A stretch of 6,235 bases of DNA from an uncultured Gemmatimonadales bacterium (GTDB lineage: Bacteria > Gemmatimonadota > Gemmatimonadetes > Longimicrobiales > Gaopeijiaceae), in contig CALJKZ010000639.1 of assembly GCA_937983085.1 (NCBI GenBank), forward strand, positions 1-6,235, in the 5' to 3' direction. The stretch's first letter is position 1. The number at the start of each line of letters is the position of its first letter. Shown here in pieces: positions 1-5,311 of this stretch. Below the pieces are notes generated by a model. It had not been told where the DNA came from and ran no database searches. It saw only the letters and a program-made list of their open reading frames with translations. The translations under genes and the position numbers were made by a program.

Positions 1-117
1 CGGAACGCCGTAGCCAACGGCGACGGCATGTCCCACTACATCCTCGGCGTGGTCATGAGCCCCGCCTTCCGAATGAGCCGGGGCGTCGCCCTGACCGACG
101 ACGCACCTCAGCCCTGA
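1..117 (+). CDS. C-terminal end of a DUF1592/DUF1585 (PSD2)-type protein, 5' truncated
   Basis: Frame 1 is open from the window edge to a TGA at 115-117, giving 38 residues. They include SHYILGVVMSPAFRMSRG. This pattern of a helix, then 'xxSPAFRM' close to the C-terminus, is typical of the last domain (DUF1585/PSD2) of the large multi-domain proteins that carry DUF1587, DUF1588, DUF1592 and DUF1595. Those proteins often also carry a cytochrome-c-like domain and are exported; their role is not established. The identification is supported by the neighbour, because a DUF1552 gene starts seven bases after this stop and the two families are commonly paired. Only the tail is visible, so domain content, length and signal peptide cannot be judged. 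Confidence 0.75.
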   Translation, partial: RNAVANGDGMSHYILGVVMSPAFRMSRGVALTDDAPQP

Positions 118-124
118 GCCCGTC

Positions 125-1540
125 ATGCATCTGCTGAACACGAGCCTCGAGCGCCGGACCTTCCTCAAGGGCATGGGCGCCAGCGTCGCGCTGCCCTTCC
201 TCGACGCCATGGCGCCGGCCGGCCGCATGTCGGCAGCCGCCCGTGAGACCGACGTCACCCGGTTCGTGGCCATCGAGATGGTCCATGGAGCGGCCGGGTG
301 CAACGAGTGGGGCGCGACGCAGCACCTCTGGGCGCCCCAGCACGAGGGTCCGGACTTCGACCTCACGCCCAGCGCCCTGTCCCCGCTGGAGGACTGGCGG
401 GAGTACCTGACCATCGTCAGCAACACCGACGTCGGCGGGGCCGAGGCCGAGCTTCCCCGCGAGATCGGGGGCGATCACTTCCGCTCCAGCGCGGTCTTCC
501 TGACCCAGGCCCACCCGAAGCAGACGGAGGGCTCCGACGTCTTCGTCGGCACCTCCATGGATCAGCTCTACGCCCAACGCTTCGGACAGGACACGCCCAT
601 CCCCTCCATGCAGCTCTGCATCGAGAACGTGGACCAGGCCGGAGGCTGCGCCTACGGCTATGCGTGCGTCTACACCGACACGGTGAGCTGGGCGAGTCCC
701 ACCGAGCCCTTGCCCATGATCCGCGACCCCAGGGTCGCCTTCGATCAGCTCTTCGGCCGGGGGGCGACACCGGAAGAGCGGGCGCAAAGGCGCCGTACGG
801 AGCGGAGCATCCTCGATTGGGTCCTGAGGGACCTCAACCGGCTCAATCGTCAGCTGGGCGCCGACGATCGTGCTCGCATGGACAAGTACGTGAGCAACAT
901 CCGCGAGATCGAGCGCCGTATCCAGACCATCGAGGCACGCAACATGAGCGGCGAGGAGCGGGAGCTCGCCGAGGCGCCTGCCGGCGTGCCCGACGACTAT
1001 GGCGACCACGTCCGCCTCATGTTCGATCTCCAGGCGCTGGCCTTCGCGTCGGACATGACGCGGGTGGTGACCTTCAAGACCAGCCGGGACGTATCGGGTC
1101 GGGTCTTCCCCGAGACGGGCGTCACGGCGGGCTTCCACGCCGCCTCGCACCATGGCGGCAACGAGGAGCGGGTGCTCCAGTTCAACAAGATCAATCGCTA
1201 TCACATGAGCCTGATTCCGTACTTCTTCGAGAAGCTTTCGGACATCGTCGAGGGAGACAGCCACCTCCTCGACAAGACGCTCATCGTGTGCGGCTCGCCC
1301 ATGGGGGATCCGAACCTGCACAACCACAAGCGGTGCCCCCTCTTCCTCGCCGGAGGGGCCAACGGGCGTCTGCCCAAGGGCGGGACCCACATCAAGGCCC
1401 CGGACGGAACGCCCATGGCGAACGTCCTTCTCAGCGCCATGCACACCCTCGGGATGGACGATGCCGAGTCGCTGGGTGACAGCACCGGCGCCTTCCCCCT
1501 CTCGGCGGGTCGATCCGCCCAGCGCTCGAGTTCCGGCTGA
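125..1540 (+). CDS. DUF1552 domain protein with twin-arginine (Tat) leader
   Basis: This is a 471-residue protein, close to the usual length for DUF1552. The N-terminus has a twin-arginine motif (R10-R11 in ERRTFLKG) followed by a short hydrophobic stretch to about A30, so it should be exported folded through Tat. Family-like stretches are HFRSSAVFLTQAHPK (118-132), the GTSMDQLYAQRFG region, SHHGGNEERV (341-350) followed by INRYHMSLIPYFFEKL, and the C-terminal block around GSPMGDPNLHNHKRCPLFLAGG (390-411). I recall the family as being grouped with alkaline-phosphatase/sulfatase-like folds; no reaction is established. There is no clear Shine-Dalgarno before the ATG and the previous stop is seven bases away, so translation is probably coupled to the upstream gene. 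The protein has six cysteines (59, 165, 175, 181, 389, 404), some of which could form disulfides. Long open frames on the opposite strand are composition artefacts. Confidence 0.92.
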   Translation: MHLLNTSLERRTFLKGMGASVALPFLDAMAPAGRMSAAARETDVTRFVAIEMVHGAAGCNEWGATQHLWAPQHEGPDFDLTPSALSPLEDWREYLTIVSNTDVGGAEAELPREIGGDHFRSSAVFLTQAHPKQTEGSDVFVGTSMDQLYAQRFGQDTPIPSMQLCIENVDQAGGCAYGYACVYTDTVSWASPTEPLPMIRDPRVAFDQLFGRGATPEERAQRRRTERSILDWVLRDLNRLNRQLGADDRARMDKYVSNIREIERRIQTIEARNMSGEERELAEAPAGVPDDYGDHVRLMFDLQALAFASDMTRVVTFKTSRDVSGRVFPETGVTAGFHAASHHGGNEERVLQFNKINRYHMSLIPYFFEKLSDIVEGDSHLLDKTLIVCGSPMGDPNLHNHKRCPLFLAGGANGRLPKGGTHIKAPDGTPMANVLLSAMHTLGMDDAESLGDSTGAFPLSAGRSAQRSSSG

Positions 1541-1542
1541 TG
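1538..1542 (+). promoter_or_regulatory. TGATG stop/start overlap (translational coupling)
   Basis: The TGA of the DUF1552 gene (1538-1540) shares its A with the ATG of the ankyrin gene (1540-1542). The bases before it (GAGTTCCGGC) hold no convincing Shine-Dalgarno. The ankyrin gene is therefore probably translated by ribosomes that have just finished the DUF1552 gene, which would tie the amounts of the two products together. The ATG is preferred because a hydrophobic signal sequence begins at once after it. Confidence 0.75.
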
Positions 1543-3507
1543 AACAAGCTCGGTGCGCTTCTGGTTCTGCTCCTCCTCGCACCGTCGGCAGAATCACCCG
1601 TGGCCGATGCGGCCCAGCGGGGAGACGTGGAAGAGGTCCGCGTGCTCCTTCGCGATGGAGCCGACGTCAACGCGGCCCAGAGCGACGGCACCAGCGCCCT
1701 CCACTGGGGCGCCATGCGCGACGACGTGGCCATCATCCAGGTCCTCCTCTACGCCGGGGCCAACACGGAAGCCACCACGCGCCTCGGCGGCTACACGGCT
1801 CTTCATCTCGCCGCGCGTGAAGGCCACGCCGCGGCCATCGAAGCGTTGGTTGGAGGCGGTGCCGATCCCGCGGTCATGACCTCGACGGGAGTGACCGCCC
1901 TCCACTACGCCGCCGAGTCCGGGCGCGCCGATGCCGTCGAGGCCCTCGTTCGCCTCGGCGCAGCGGTGGACGCCCGTACCCGGGCCGACGAACAGACCCC
2001 CCTCATGTGGGCCACGGCCGCCAACCGGCTCGTTGCCATGAACGCCCTTCTGGAAGCCGGCGCCGACCCGACCCTGACCACGTCGGTCATCGATTATGCG
2101 GAAGTCGCCGCCCGTGACGGCCCCGAGCGTCGTCTGCGTTCCCAGCTCGCCTCGGTGCGGCGGGACGCGGAGCGCCGTGAGGCGCGGGCGCAGGAGGAGG
2201 CCGCGAGGGCGCAAGCTCCGCAGGCGGCCGAAGAGGAGGAGCCGGCGGAGGAGGCCCCACCGGAGGAAACACCCCCCGAGGAGGAGCCCGTAGAGGAAGA
2301 GGGTGCCGCCGAGGAGGAGCCGCCGGTCGAAGAGGAGGCACCGGAAGAGCAGCCCGCTCCGGAGGAGCCAGCCGAGGAATCTCCGCCGGAAGAGGAGACC
2401 CCTTCCGAGGAGGAGGGCGAGGACGAAGAGGCGCCCCCGGAGGAGGAGACGCCGCCCGAAGAGGGAACGTCCGAGGACGAGTCGCCCGAGGACGAAGAAC
2501 CGGAGGAGGAGGAGCGTCCTCTCGGGTACAACGACCTGGTCGGTCGGGAGGGCGGCTTCGCGGCGCTCCACTTCGCCAGCCGCGACGGGTTCGCCGATGC
2601 GGCCCGGCTTCTCCTGGAGTACGGAGCGCCCCTGGACCAGCCCACGGCGGGTGATGGGACGACGCCGATGCTCATGGCGACCATCAACGGCAACTTCGAT
2701 CTCGCCATGCACTTCCTCGCCGAGGGCGCGGACGCCAATGCGGTGGCCGAGGACGGGGCCGCCGCCCTCTTCACGGTGCTCAACCGCCGTTGGGGGCCCA
2801 AAGCCGCCTACCCACAGCCCCAGGCCTTCACCCAGCAGGAAACCGACTACCTGGAGCTGCTCCAGGCGCTCATCGACGCCGGTGCCGACGTGAACCACCG
2901 GACCGGTCGCCACATCTGGTACACGTCGTTCAACTTCGACATGCTCGGAGTGAACTTCGCGGGAGCGACAGCCTTCTGGCGGGCCGCGTACGCCACCGAC
3001 CTGGACGCCATGCGTCTGCTGGTGGCGGCGGGCGCCGATCCGACCATCCCCACCCGGAAGGTGCCCTCACGCCGATTCCGCCGGGGTGGCGACGAGGACA
3101 AGTCGGGCCTGGACCCGGTGCCCACCGGGGGGCCGGCGGTCTATCCCATCCATGCGGCGTCGGGCGTCGGATACGGGGAGGGCTTCGCCGCCAACTCCCA
3201 TTCCCATGCCCCGGACAGTTGGCTGCCGGCCGTGAAGTACCTGGTGGAAGAGCACGGAGCCGACGTGAACGCCCGGGACCTCAACGGCTACGCGCCCCTG
3301 CACCATGCAGCCGCGCGCGGGGACGACGAACTCATCCAGTACCTCGTCGCTCAGGGAGCGGACGTCATGGTGGTGAGTCGGCGGGGTGAGACCACGGTGG
3401 ACATGGCCAATGGACCGCGGCAACGCGTACAGCCCTTCCCCACCACCATCGCGCTCCTCGAGGGCCTCGGCGCCGTCAACAACCACAACTGCCAGAGCTG
3501 CGAGTAG
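1540..3507 (+). CDS. Secreted ankyrin-repeat protein with acidic Glu/Pro linker
   Basis: This is a 655-residue protein. Residues 1-17 look like a Sec signal peptide (MNK, then an LLVLLLL core, cleavage near A17-E18); there is no lipobox. Five ankyrin repeats follow (about 20-183), recognisable by TALHLAAREGH, TALHYAAESGR and the recurring LLxxGADxN/P pattern. Then come an Arg-rich helix (195-220), a Glu/Pro linker (231-325), and a second array (about 337-645) with roughly six to seven repeats. The second array has insertions around 412-435, 455-472 and 505-560. The chain ends NNHNCQSCE, and these are the only two cysteines in the protein. Ankyrin arrays bind other proteins, so this is probably a periplasmic or surface scaffold for the DUF1552 and DUF1592 partners encoded just upstream. 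The partner assignment is inferred from the one-base overlap and shared export, not shown. Confidence 0.92.
   Translation: MNKLGALLVLLLLAPSAESPVADAAQRGDVEEVRVLLRDGADVNAAQSDGTSALHWGAMRDDVAIIQVLLYAGANTEATTRLGGYTALHLAAREGHAAAIEALVGGGADPAVMTSTGVTALHYAAESGRADAVEALVRLGAAVDARTRADEQTPLMWATAANRLVAMNALLEAGADPTLTTSVIDYAEVAARDGPERRLRSQLASVRRDAERREARAQEEAARAQAPQAAEEEEPAEEAPPEETPPEEEPVEEEGAAEEEPPVEEEAPEEQPAPEEPAEESPPEEETPSEEEGEDEEAPPEEETPPEEGTSEDESPEDEEPEEEERPLGYNDLVGREGGFAALHFASRDGFADAARLLLEYGAPLDQPTAGDGTTPMLMATINGNFDLAMHFLAEGADANAVAEDGAAALFTVLNRRWGPKAAYPQPQAFTQQETDYLELLQALIDAGADVNHRTGRHIWYTSFNFDMLGVNFAGATAFWRAAYATDLDAMRLLVAAGADPTIPTRKVPSRRFRRGGDEDKSGLDPVPTGGPAVYPIHAASGVGYGEGFAANSHSHAPDSWLPAVKYLVEEHGADVNARDLNGYAPLHHAAARGDDELIQYLVAQGADVMVVSRRGETTVDMANGPRQRVQPFPTTIALLEGLGAVNNHNCQSCE
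2227..2517 (+). repeat. GA-rich low-complexity tract encoding Glu/Pro linker
   Basis: This in-frame irregular repeat is built from GAG, GAA, GCC and CCG codons. Residues 231-325 contain 49 Glu, 3 Asp and about 21 Pro out of 95, with no Lys or Arg. The units resemble 'PPEEETP' and 'EEEP' but are not exact tandem copies. The plus strand is strongly purine-rich and carries more than ten copies of GGAGG. The reading frame of the ankyrin gene continues unbroken through it, so it is a linker and not a gene boundary. It also creates long Ser- or Arg-rich open frames on other frames that are not genes. Confidence 0.9.
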
Positions 3508-3519
3508 GGCCGAAGACGT

Positions 3520-4137
3520 TTAGTAGGGGCGCCTCGCGACGTACTCACGGAGCCCGCGTCTCAACGACACGCCCGTGAGCACTTCGAAAGGGTTCACGAG
3601 CCGCTCCATGTGAGCGGGTAGCAGCTGCGGCCGCGAGGGCTCCGGAGGACCCACGGGCGCCTCGCGTACCGTGTCGACGTCCAGGAGTTCGGTACGGATG
3701 GGCCGTGTCGACACCGCATCGGACGATTCCACCACGGCGTACAGTCGTGCCGCCGGCTCGGTGACGTCGATGACACGCTCCACCACCTGTCGACGCTCGG
3801 CCTCGTCCAATCGATCGAAGAGATCCCATACGAGAACCACGTCGAAGCGACGATCTGGGTCCGGCTCCAGATCGTCGAGGGCCGCCGTCAGCTCACTCCC
3901 CCGGGGCGGATGTGGCACGAGGGCCGCGAACCGGACCTGGCGGGCGTACCGACCGAGGAGACGGAGTCGCCTCCCCTCGGCCGGCCCGAAATCGAGGACG
4001 GAGTGACGTCCATCCGCGTGCAACGACGCAAAGAGGGAGGCGAGGCCGGGCGCGGCCCGCTCGGTCCCCTCGTCTTCGGGGGTGGGCTCGTCCGTCGCCT
4101 TTGCGGCTGGCGAGGCGAGCCGGTCCAGCCAACTCAC
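3520..4137 (-). CDS. Small class I SAM-methyltransferase-like protein
   Basis: This is a 205-residue protein that starts with GTG at 4137 and ends with TAA; no ATG is available at the start and a weak G-rich stretch (GGGGGC) precedes the GTG. SVLDFGPAEGRRLRLL (46-61) fits motif I of Rossmann-fold methyltransferases, and FDVVLVWDLFDRLDEAERRQVVERV (98-122) fits the beta-4 and following-helix region. The usual acidic residue at the end of beta-2 is not obvious (FAALVPHPP), so SAM binding is uncertain. The C-terminal LRRGLREYVARR resembles the end of small methyltransferases found beside bactofilin genes. The acidic N-terminal stretch (15-27) looks disordered. It lies 46 bases after the bactofilin gene on the same strand and is probably co-transcribed. 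The substrate is unknown, and a non-catalytic role is possible. Confidence 0.72.
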   Translation of the reverse strand: MSWLDRLASPAAKATDEPTPEDEGTERAAPGLASLFASLHADGRHSVLDFGPAEGRRLRLLGRYARQVRFAALVPHPPRGSELTAALDDLEPDPDRRFDVVLVWDLFDRLDEAERRQVVERVIDVTEPAARLYAVVESSDAVSTRPIRTELLDVDTVREAPVGPPEPSRPQLLPAHMERLVNPFEVLTGVSLRRGLREYVARRPY

Positions 4138-4159
4138 GCCCCCGTGCGCCCACAGCGTC

Positions 4160-4178
4160 GGACGAAGCCGTTTCGTCC
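4160..4178 (-). other. Perfect hairpin between bactofilin and methyltransferase genes
   Basis: On the minus strand GGACGAA, loop ACGGC, TTCGTCC forms a seven-base-pair perfect stem that starts five bases after the bactofilin stop codon. No T-run follows, so it is not a standard intrinsic terminator. It could protect the 3' end of a processed bactofilin message or partly attenuate read-through into the methyltransferase gene. It ends 22 bases before the GTG of the latter, so it does not hide the start. Confidence 0.45.
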
Positions 4179-4183
4179 CGAGA

Positions 4184-4786
4184 TCACTTCGCGGTCGCCG
4201 ACGACCGGGCCGACGCGTCCTTGGTCGAATCGCCTTTACCCGTCGCCTTGGACGCCGAGGAGCTGTCTTTCACATCGGCCTTGGGGCTGCCGTTGGACTT
4301 CGAGTCGTCGTCCTTCGCGGACGCGGCCTCGGTGCGACCGTTCGCCGAGGTGGACTCGGCGCCAGCATGGCTGCCCTTCCCAGGGGAGCCCATGTCGACG
4401 AGCCCACGGAACGTGGCGCCATCCTCCAGAACCACCCGGGGAGCCTTGATGTCACCCCGGACCTTTGCCGTGCCCCGAAGCACGATCTGCTCCTGAGCCT
4501 GGAGATTGCCCTCCACCTGCCCGTCCACCGTGATGATGCGTCCGACGATGTCGGCATGCACCCGACCGTCGGATCCAACGCCCACCGCGTGGTCGCCGAG
4601 GCTCACCGAACCGTCGACCTCGCCCTCGATGAGGAGGTCCTCGCTCCCCGTCACGTCGCCTTTGATGCTGATGGACGGGCCGATGACGGCACGTCGCGAA
4701 CCGTCGGCCATGGTGGCGCGCGGCGACTGACGGGTGGTGGTTGCGGCGGCGGTCGTCGTCGTCTGCTCCTCATCCTTCTTCCACAT
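4184..4786 (-). CDS. Bactofilin (polymer-forming cytoskeletal protein)
   Basis: This is a 200-residue protein. The core at about 34-131 is a series of short beta-strand turns with the bactofilin pattern: VIGPSISIKGDVTGSEDLLI, then EGEVDGSV, VGRIITVDGQVEGNLQAQE and VRGDIKAPRVVLEDGATFRG. This is expected to fold as a right-handed beta-helix that assembles end to end into filaments without nucleotide. The N-terminus MWKKDEE followed by a Thr/Ala stretch is the flexible lead-in usual for bactofilins. The C-terminal tail (about 133-200) is long and rich in Ser, Ala, Lys, Asp and Gly, and is probably disordered. Bactofilins help shape cells, organise envelope enzymes or position DNA; the partner here is unknown. 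The ATG has a good Shine-Dalgarno (AGGGGG, four bases away), and a sigma-54-type promoter lies about 67 bases upstream. Confidence 0.95.
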   Translation of the reverse strand: MWKKDEEQTTTTAAATTTRQSPRATMADGSRRAVIGPSISIKGDVTGSEDLLIEGEVDGSVSLGDHAVGVGSDGRVHADIVGRIITVDGQVEGNLQAQEQIVLRGTAKVRGDIKAPRVVLEDGATFRGLVDMGSPGKGSHAGAESTSANGRTEAASAKDDDSKSNGSPKADVKDSSSASKATGKGDSTKDASARSSATAK

Positions 4787-4789
4787 GGT

Positions 4790-4796
4790 TCCCCCT
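4790..4796 (-). promoter_or_regulatory. Shine-Dalgarno for bactofilin
   Basis: On the minus strand AGGGGGAACC immediately precedes the ATG at 4786. The purine run sits at normal spacing and fixes this ATG as the start in preference to the internal Met at residue 26. Confidence 0.65.
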
Positions 4797-4852
4797 GGGT
4801 TGGTACCGCCGGCCGTGCGCCGTTTCGGTGTTCTCGTCGGAAACCATGTGTG

Positions 4853-4869
4853 TGCAACAAGCTTGCCAA
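4853..4869 (-). promoter_or_regulatory. Sigma-54 (RpoN) -24/-12 promoter candidate
   Basis: The minus strand reads TTGGCAAGCTTGTTGCA. Compared with the sigma-54 consensus YTGGCACGNNNNTTGCW it differs only at one base of the -24 box (A for C). The invariant GG (4866-4867) and GC (4854-4855) have the required ten bases between them. Transcription would begin near 4843, giving a leader of about 56 bases before the bactofilin ATG. It sits in the 147-base gap between the small membrane protein gene and the bactofilin gene, where a promoter is expected. No sigma-70-like pair in this gap looked better. Confidence 0.6.
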
Positions 4870-4920
4870 CTTCTCCGCCGCCGGGTCTGGCCGGGTGGTG
4901 GCTACCCCTCGCCCCCGGTT

Positions 4921-4961
4921 GCCGCCCAGCGGCTCACTTCGCGGTCGGCCTCCGAGCCGCT
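4921..4961 (-). other. Two overlapping, mutually exclusive inverted repeats at the small-gene 3' end
   Basis: One inverted repeat has eight-base arms AGCGGCTC (4928-4935) and GAGCCGCT (4954-4961) with an 18-base gap, spanning the last codons and stop of the small membrane protein gene. A second, GCCGC-TGG-GCGGC on the minus strand (4921-4933), begins right after the stop and shares bases 4928-4933 with the first. They cannot form together. There is no T-run, so neither is a classic terminator. Short inverted repeats are common by chance at this GC content. Confidence 0.3.
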
Positions 4962-5203
4962 AGCCATGCTCCCACGAACACGGCCACACCGACGACCATG
5001 AGCGCCACGCCGATCTTCTGGAGCCGCCAGAATCCGTCGGCGTACGCCACGGCGGCGGCGGACACGTCGCCGGGAGCGCGCTGGAAGTCGGGAACGGACT
5101 GAAAGCCGATCCAGGCCCGGGCCACCAGTCCACCGCCGACGAGGAAGACGGTGAGGCCGATGGCGTCCAGGACGCGGCCGATGCGGGGTACGGGAGTGCT
5201 CAT
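4934..5203 (-). CDS. Small two-helix inner-membrane protein, unknown function
   Basis: This is an 89-residue protein starting MSTPVPRIGR. Two hydrophobic segments at about 14-34 (IGLTVFLVGGGLVARAWIGF) and 64-84 (IGVALMVVGVAVFVGAWLAA) are joined by a loop of about 30 residues containing VPDFQRAPGDVSAAAVAYADGFW. Basic residues at both ends suggest both termini are cytoplasmic, with the loop outside. I do not recognise the family. An in-frame ATG at 5272 would add 23 residues, but these are Arg/Pro/Ser-rich, have no Shine-Dalgarno, and would cover the palindrome at 5252-5266, so the shorter start is preferred. The chosen start also lacks a Shine-Dalgarno, but a -10-like box lies eight bases upstream, which would suit a leaderless message. 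The gene is on the same strand as the bactofilin gene, 147 bases upstream of it. Confidence 0.65.
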   Translation of the reverse strand: MSTPVPRIGRVLDAIGLTVFLVGGGLVARAWIGFQSVPDFQRAPGDVSAAAVAYADGFWRLQKIGVALMVVGVAVFVGAWLAARRPTAK

Positions 5204-5211
5204 GAGCGAGG

Positions 5212-5239
5212 AAGATAGGGCGATGGATGCCGGGGCCAA
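5212..5239 (-). promoter_or_regulatory. Possible sigma-70-type promoter giving a leaderless message
   Basis: The minus strand has TTGGCC (5234-5239), a 16-base spacer, then TATCTT (5212-5217), a TANNNT-type -10 box. The ATG at 5203 is eight bases after the -10 box, so transcription would start at or beside the start codon. This agrees with the missing Shine-Dalgarno. The match is moderate (four of six in each box). Confidence 0.35.
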
Positions 5240-5251
5240 GCGTGAGCGCCT

Positions 5252-5266
5252 GGGTTCGGTGAACCC
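5252..5266. promoter_or_regulatory. Perfect palindrome in the divergent intergenic region (possible operator)
   Basis: GGGTTC-GGT-GAACCC is a perfect 6-3-6 inverted repeat. Its centre is about 55 bases from each of the two divergent start codons (5203 minus, 5312 plus). It could be the site of a dimeric regulator acting on both genes, or a short hairpin. It is not part of a tRNA: the loop is three bases and no acceptor or anticodon arms surround it. Confidence 0.35.
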
Positions 5267-5302
5267 TTCCATGAGGAGCCGGCGTAGAGAGACTCAACGG
5301 AC

Positions 5303-5306
5303 GGAG
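5303..5306 (+). promoter_or_regulatory. Shine-Dalgarno for the S9 peptidase-like gene
   Basis: GGAG five bases before the ATG at 5312 gives a normal ribosome binding site and supports this start. No convincing -35/-10 pair for the plus strand was found in 5204-5302. Confidence 0.7.
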
Positions 5307-5311
5307 ATTCG

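Noticed and set aside
53..1597. 514-residue open frame on the minus strand across the DUF1552 gene
   Set aside because: It is antisense to a clearly recognisable gene. The translation has no family-like pattern and follows from low stop frequency in GC-rich DNA.
2227..2517. Possible tandem repeat array or CRISPR-like structure
   Set aside because: Units are irregular in length and sequence, there are no spacers, and the reading frame runs through it.
2094..2801. Ser-rich minus-strand open frame of 235 residues
   Set aside because: The poly-Ser runs are the antisense reading of GAGGAG repeats; there is no start signal or known domain.
1594..2913. 439-residue minus-strand open frame opposite the ankyrin gene
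   Set aside because: Its Leu/Arg/Gly-rich centre is simply the reverse complement of the Glu/Pro linker. The plus-strand frame has clear ankyrin repeats.
4082..4963. 293-residue plus-strand open frame opposite the bactofilin gene
   Set aside because: It overlaps the bactofilin gene and parts of both minus-strand neighbours, and has no coherent domain.
5252..5266. Possible tRNA T-arm (GGTTC motif)
   Set aside because: The loop would be three bases instead of seven, and no other tRNA arms or CCA end are present.
4902..5297. 131-residue Arg/Pro-rich minus-strand frame over the small membrane gene
   Set aside because: The other frame encodes two clean hydrophobic helices; this one is a composition shadow.
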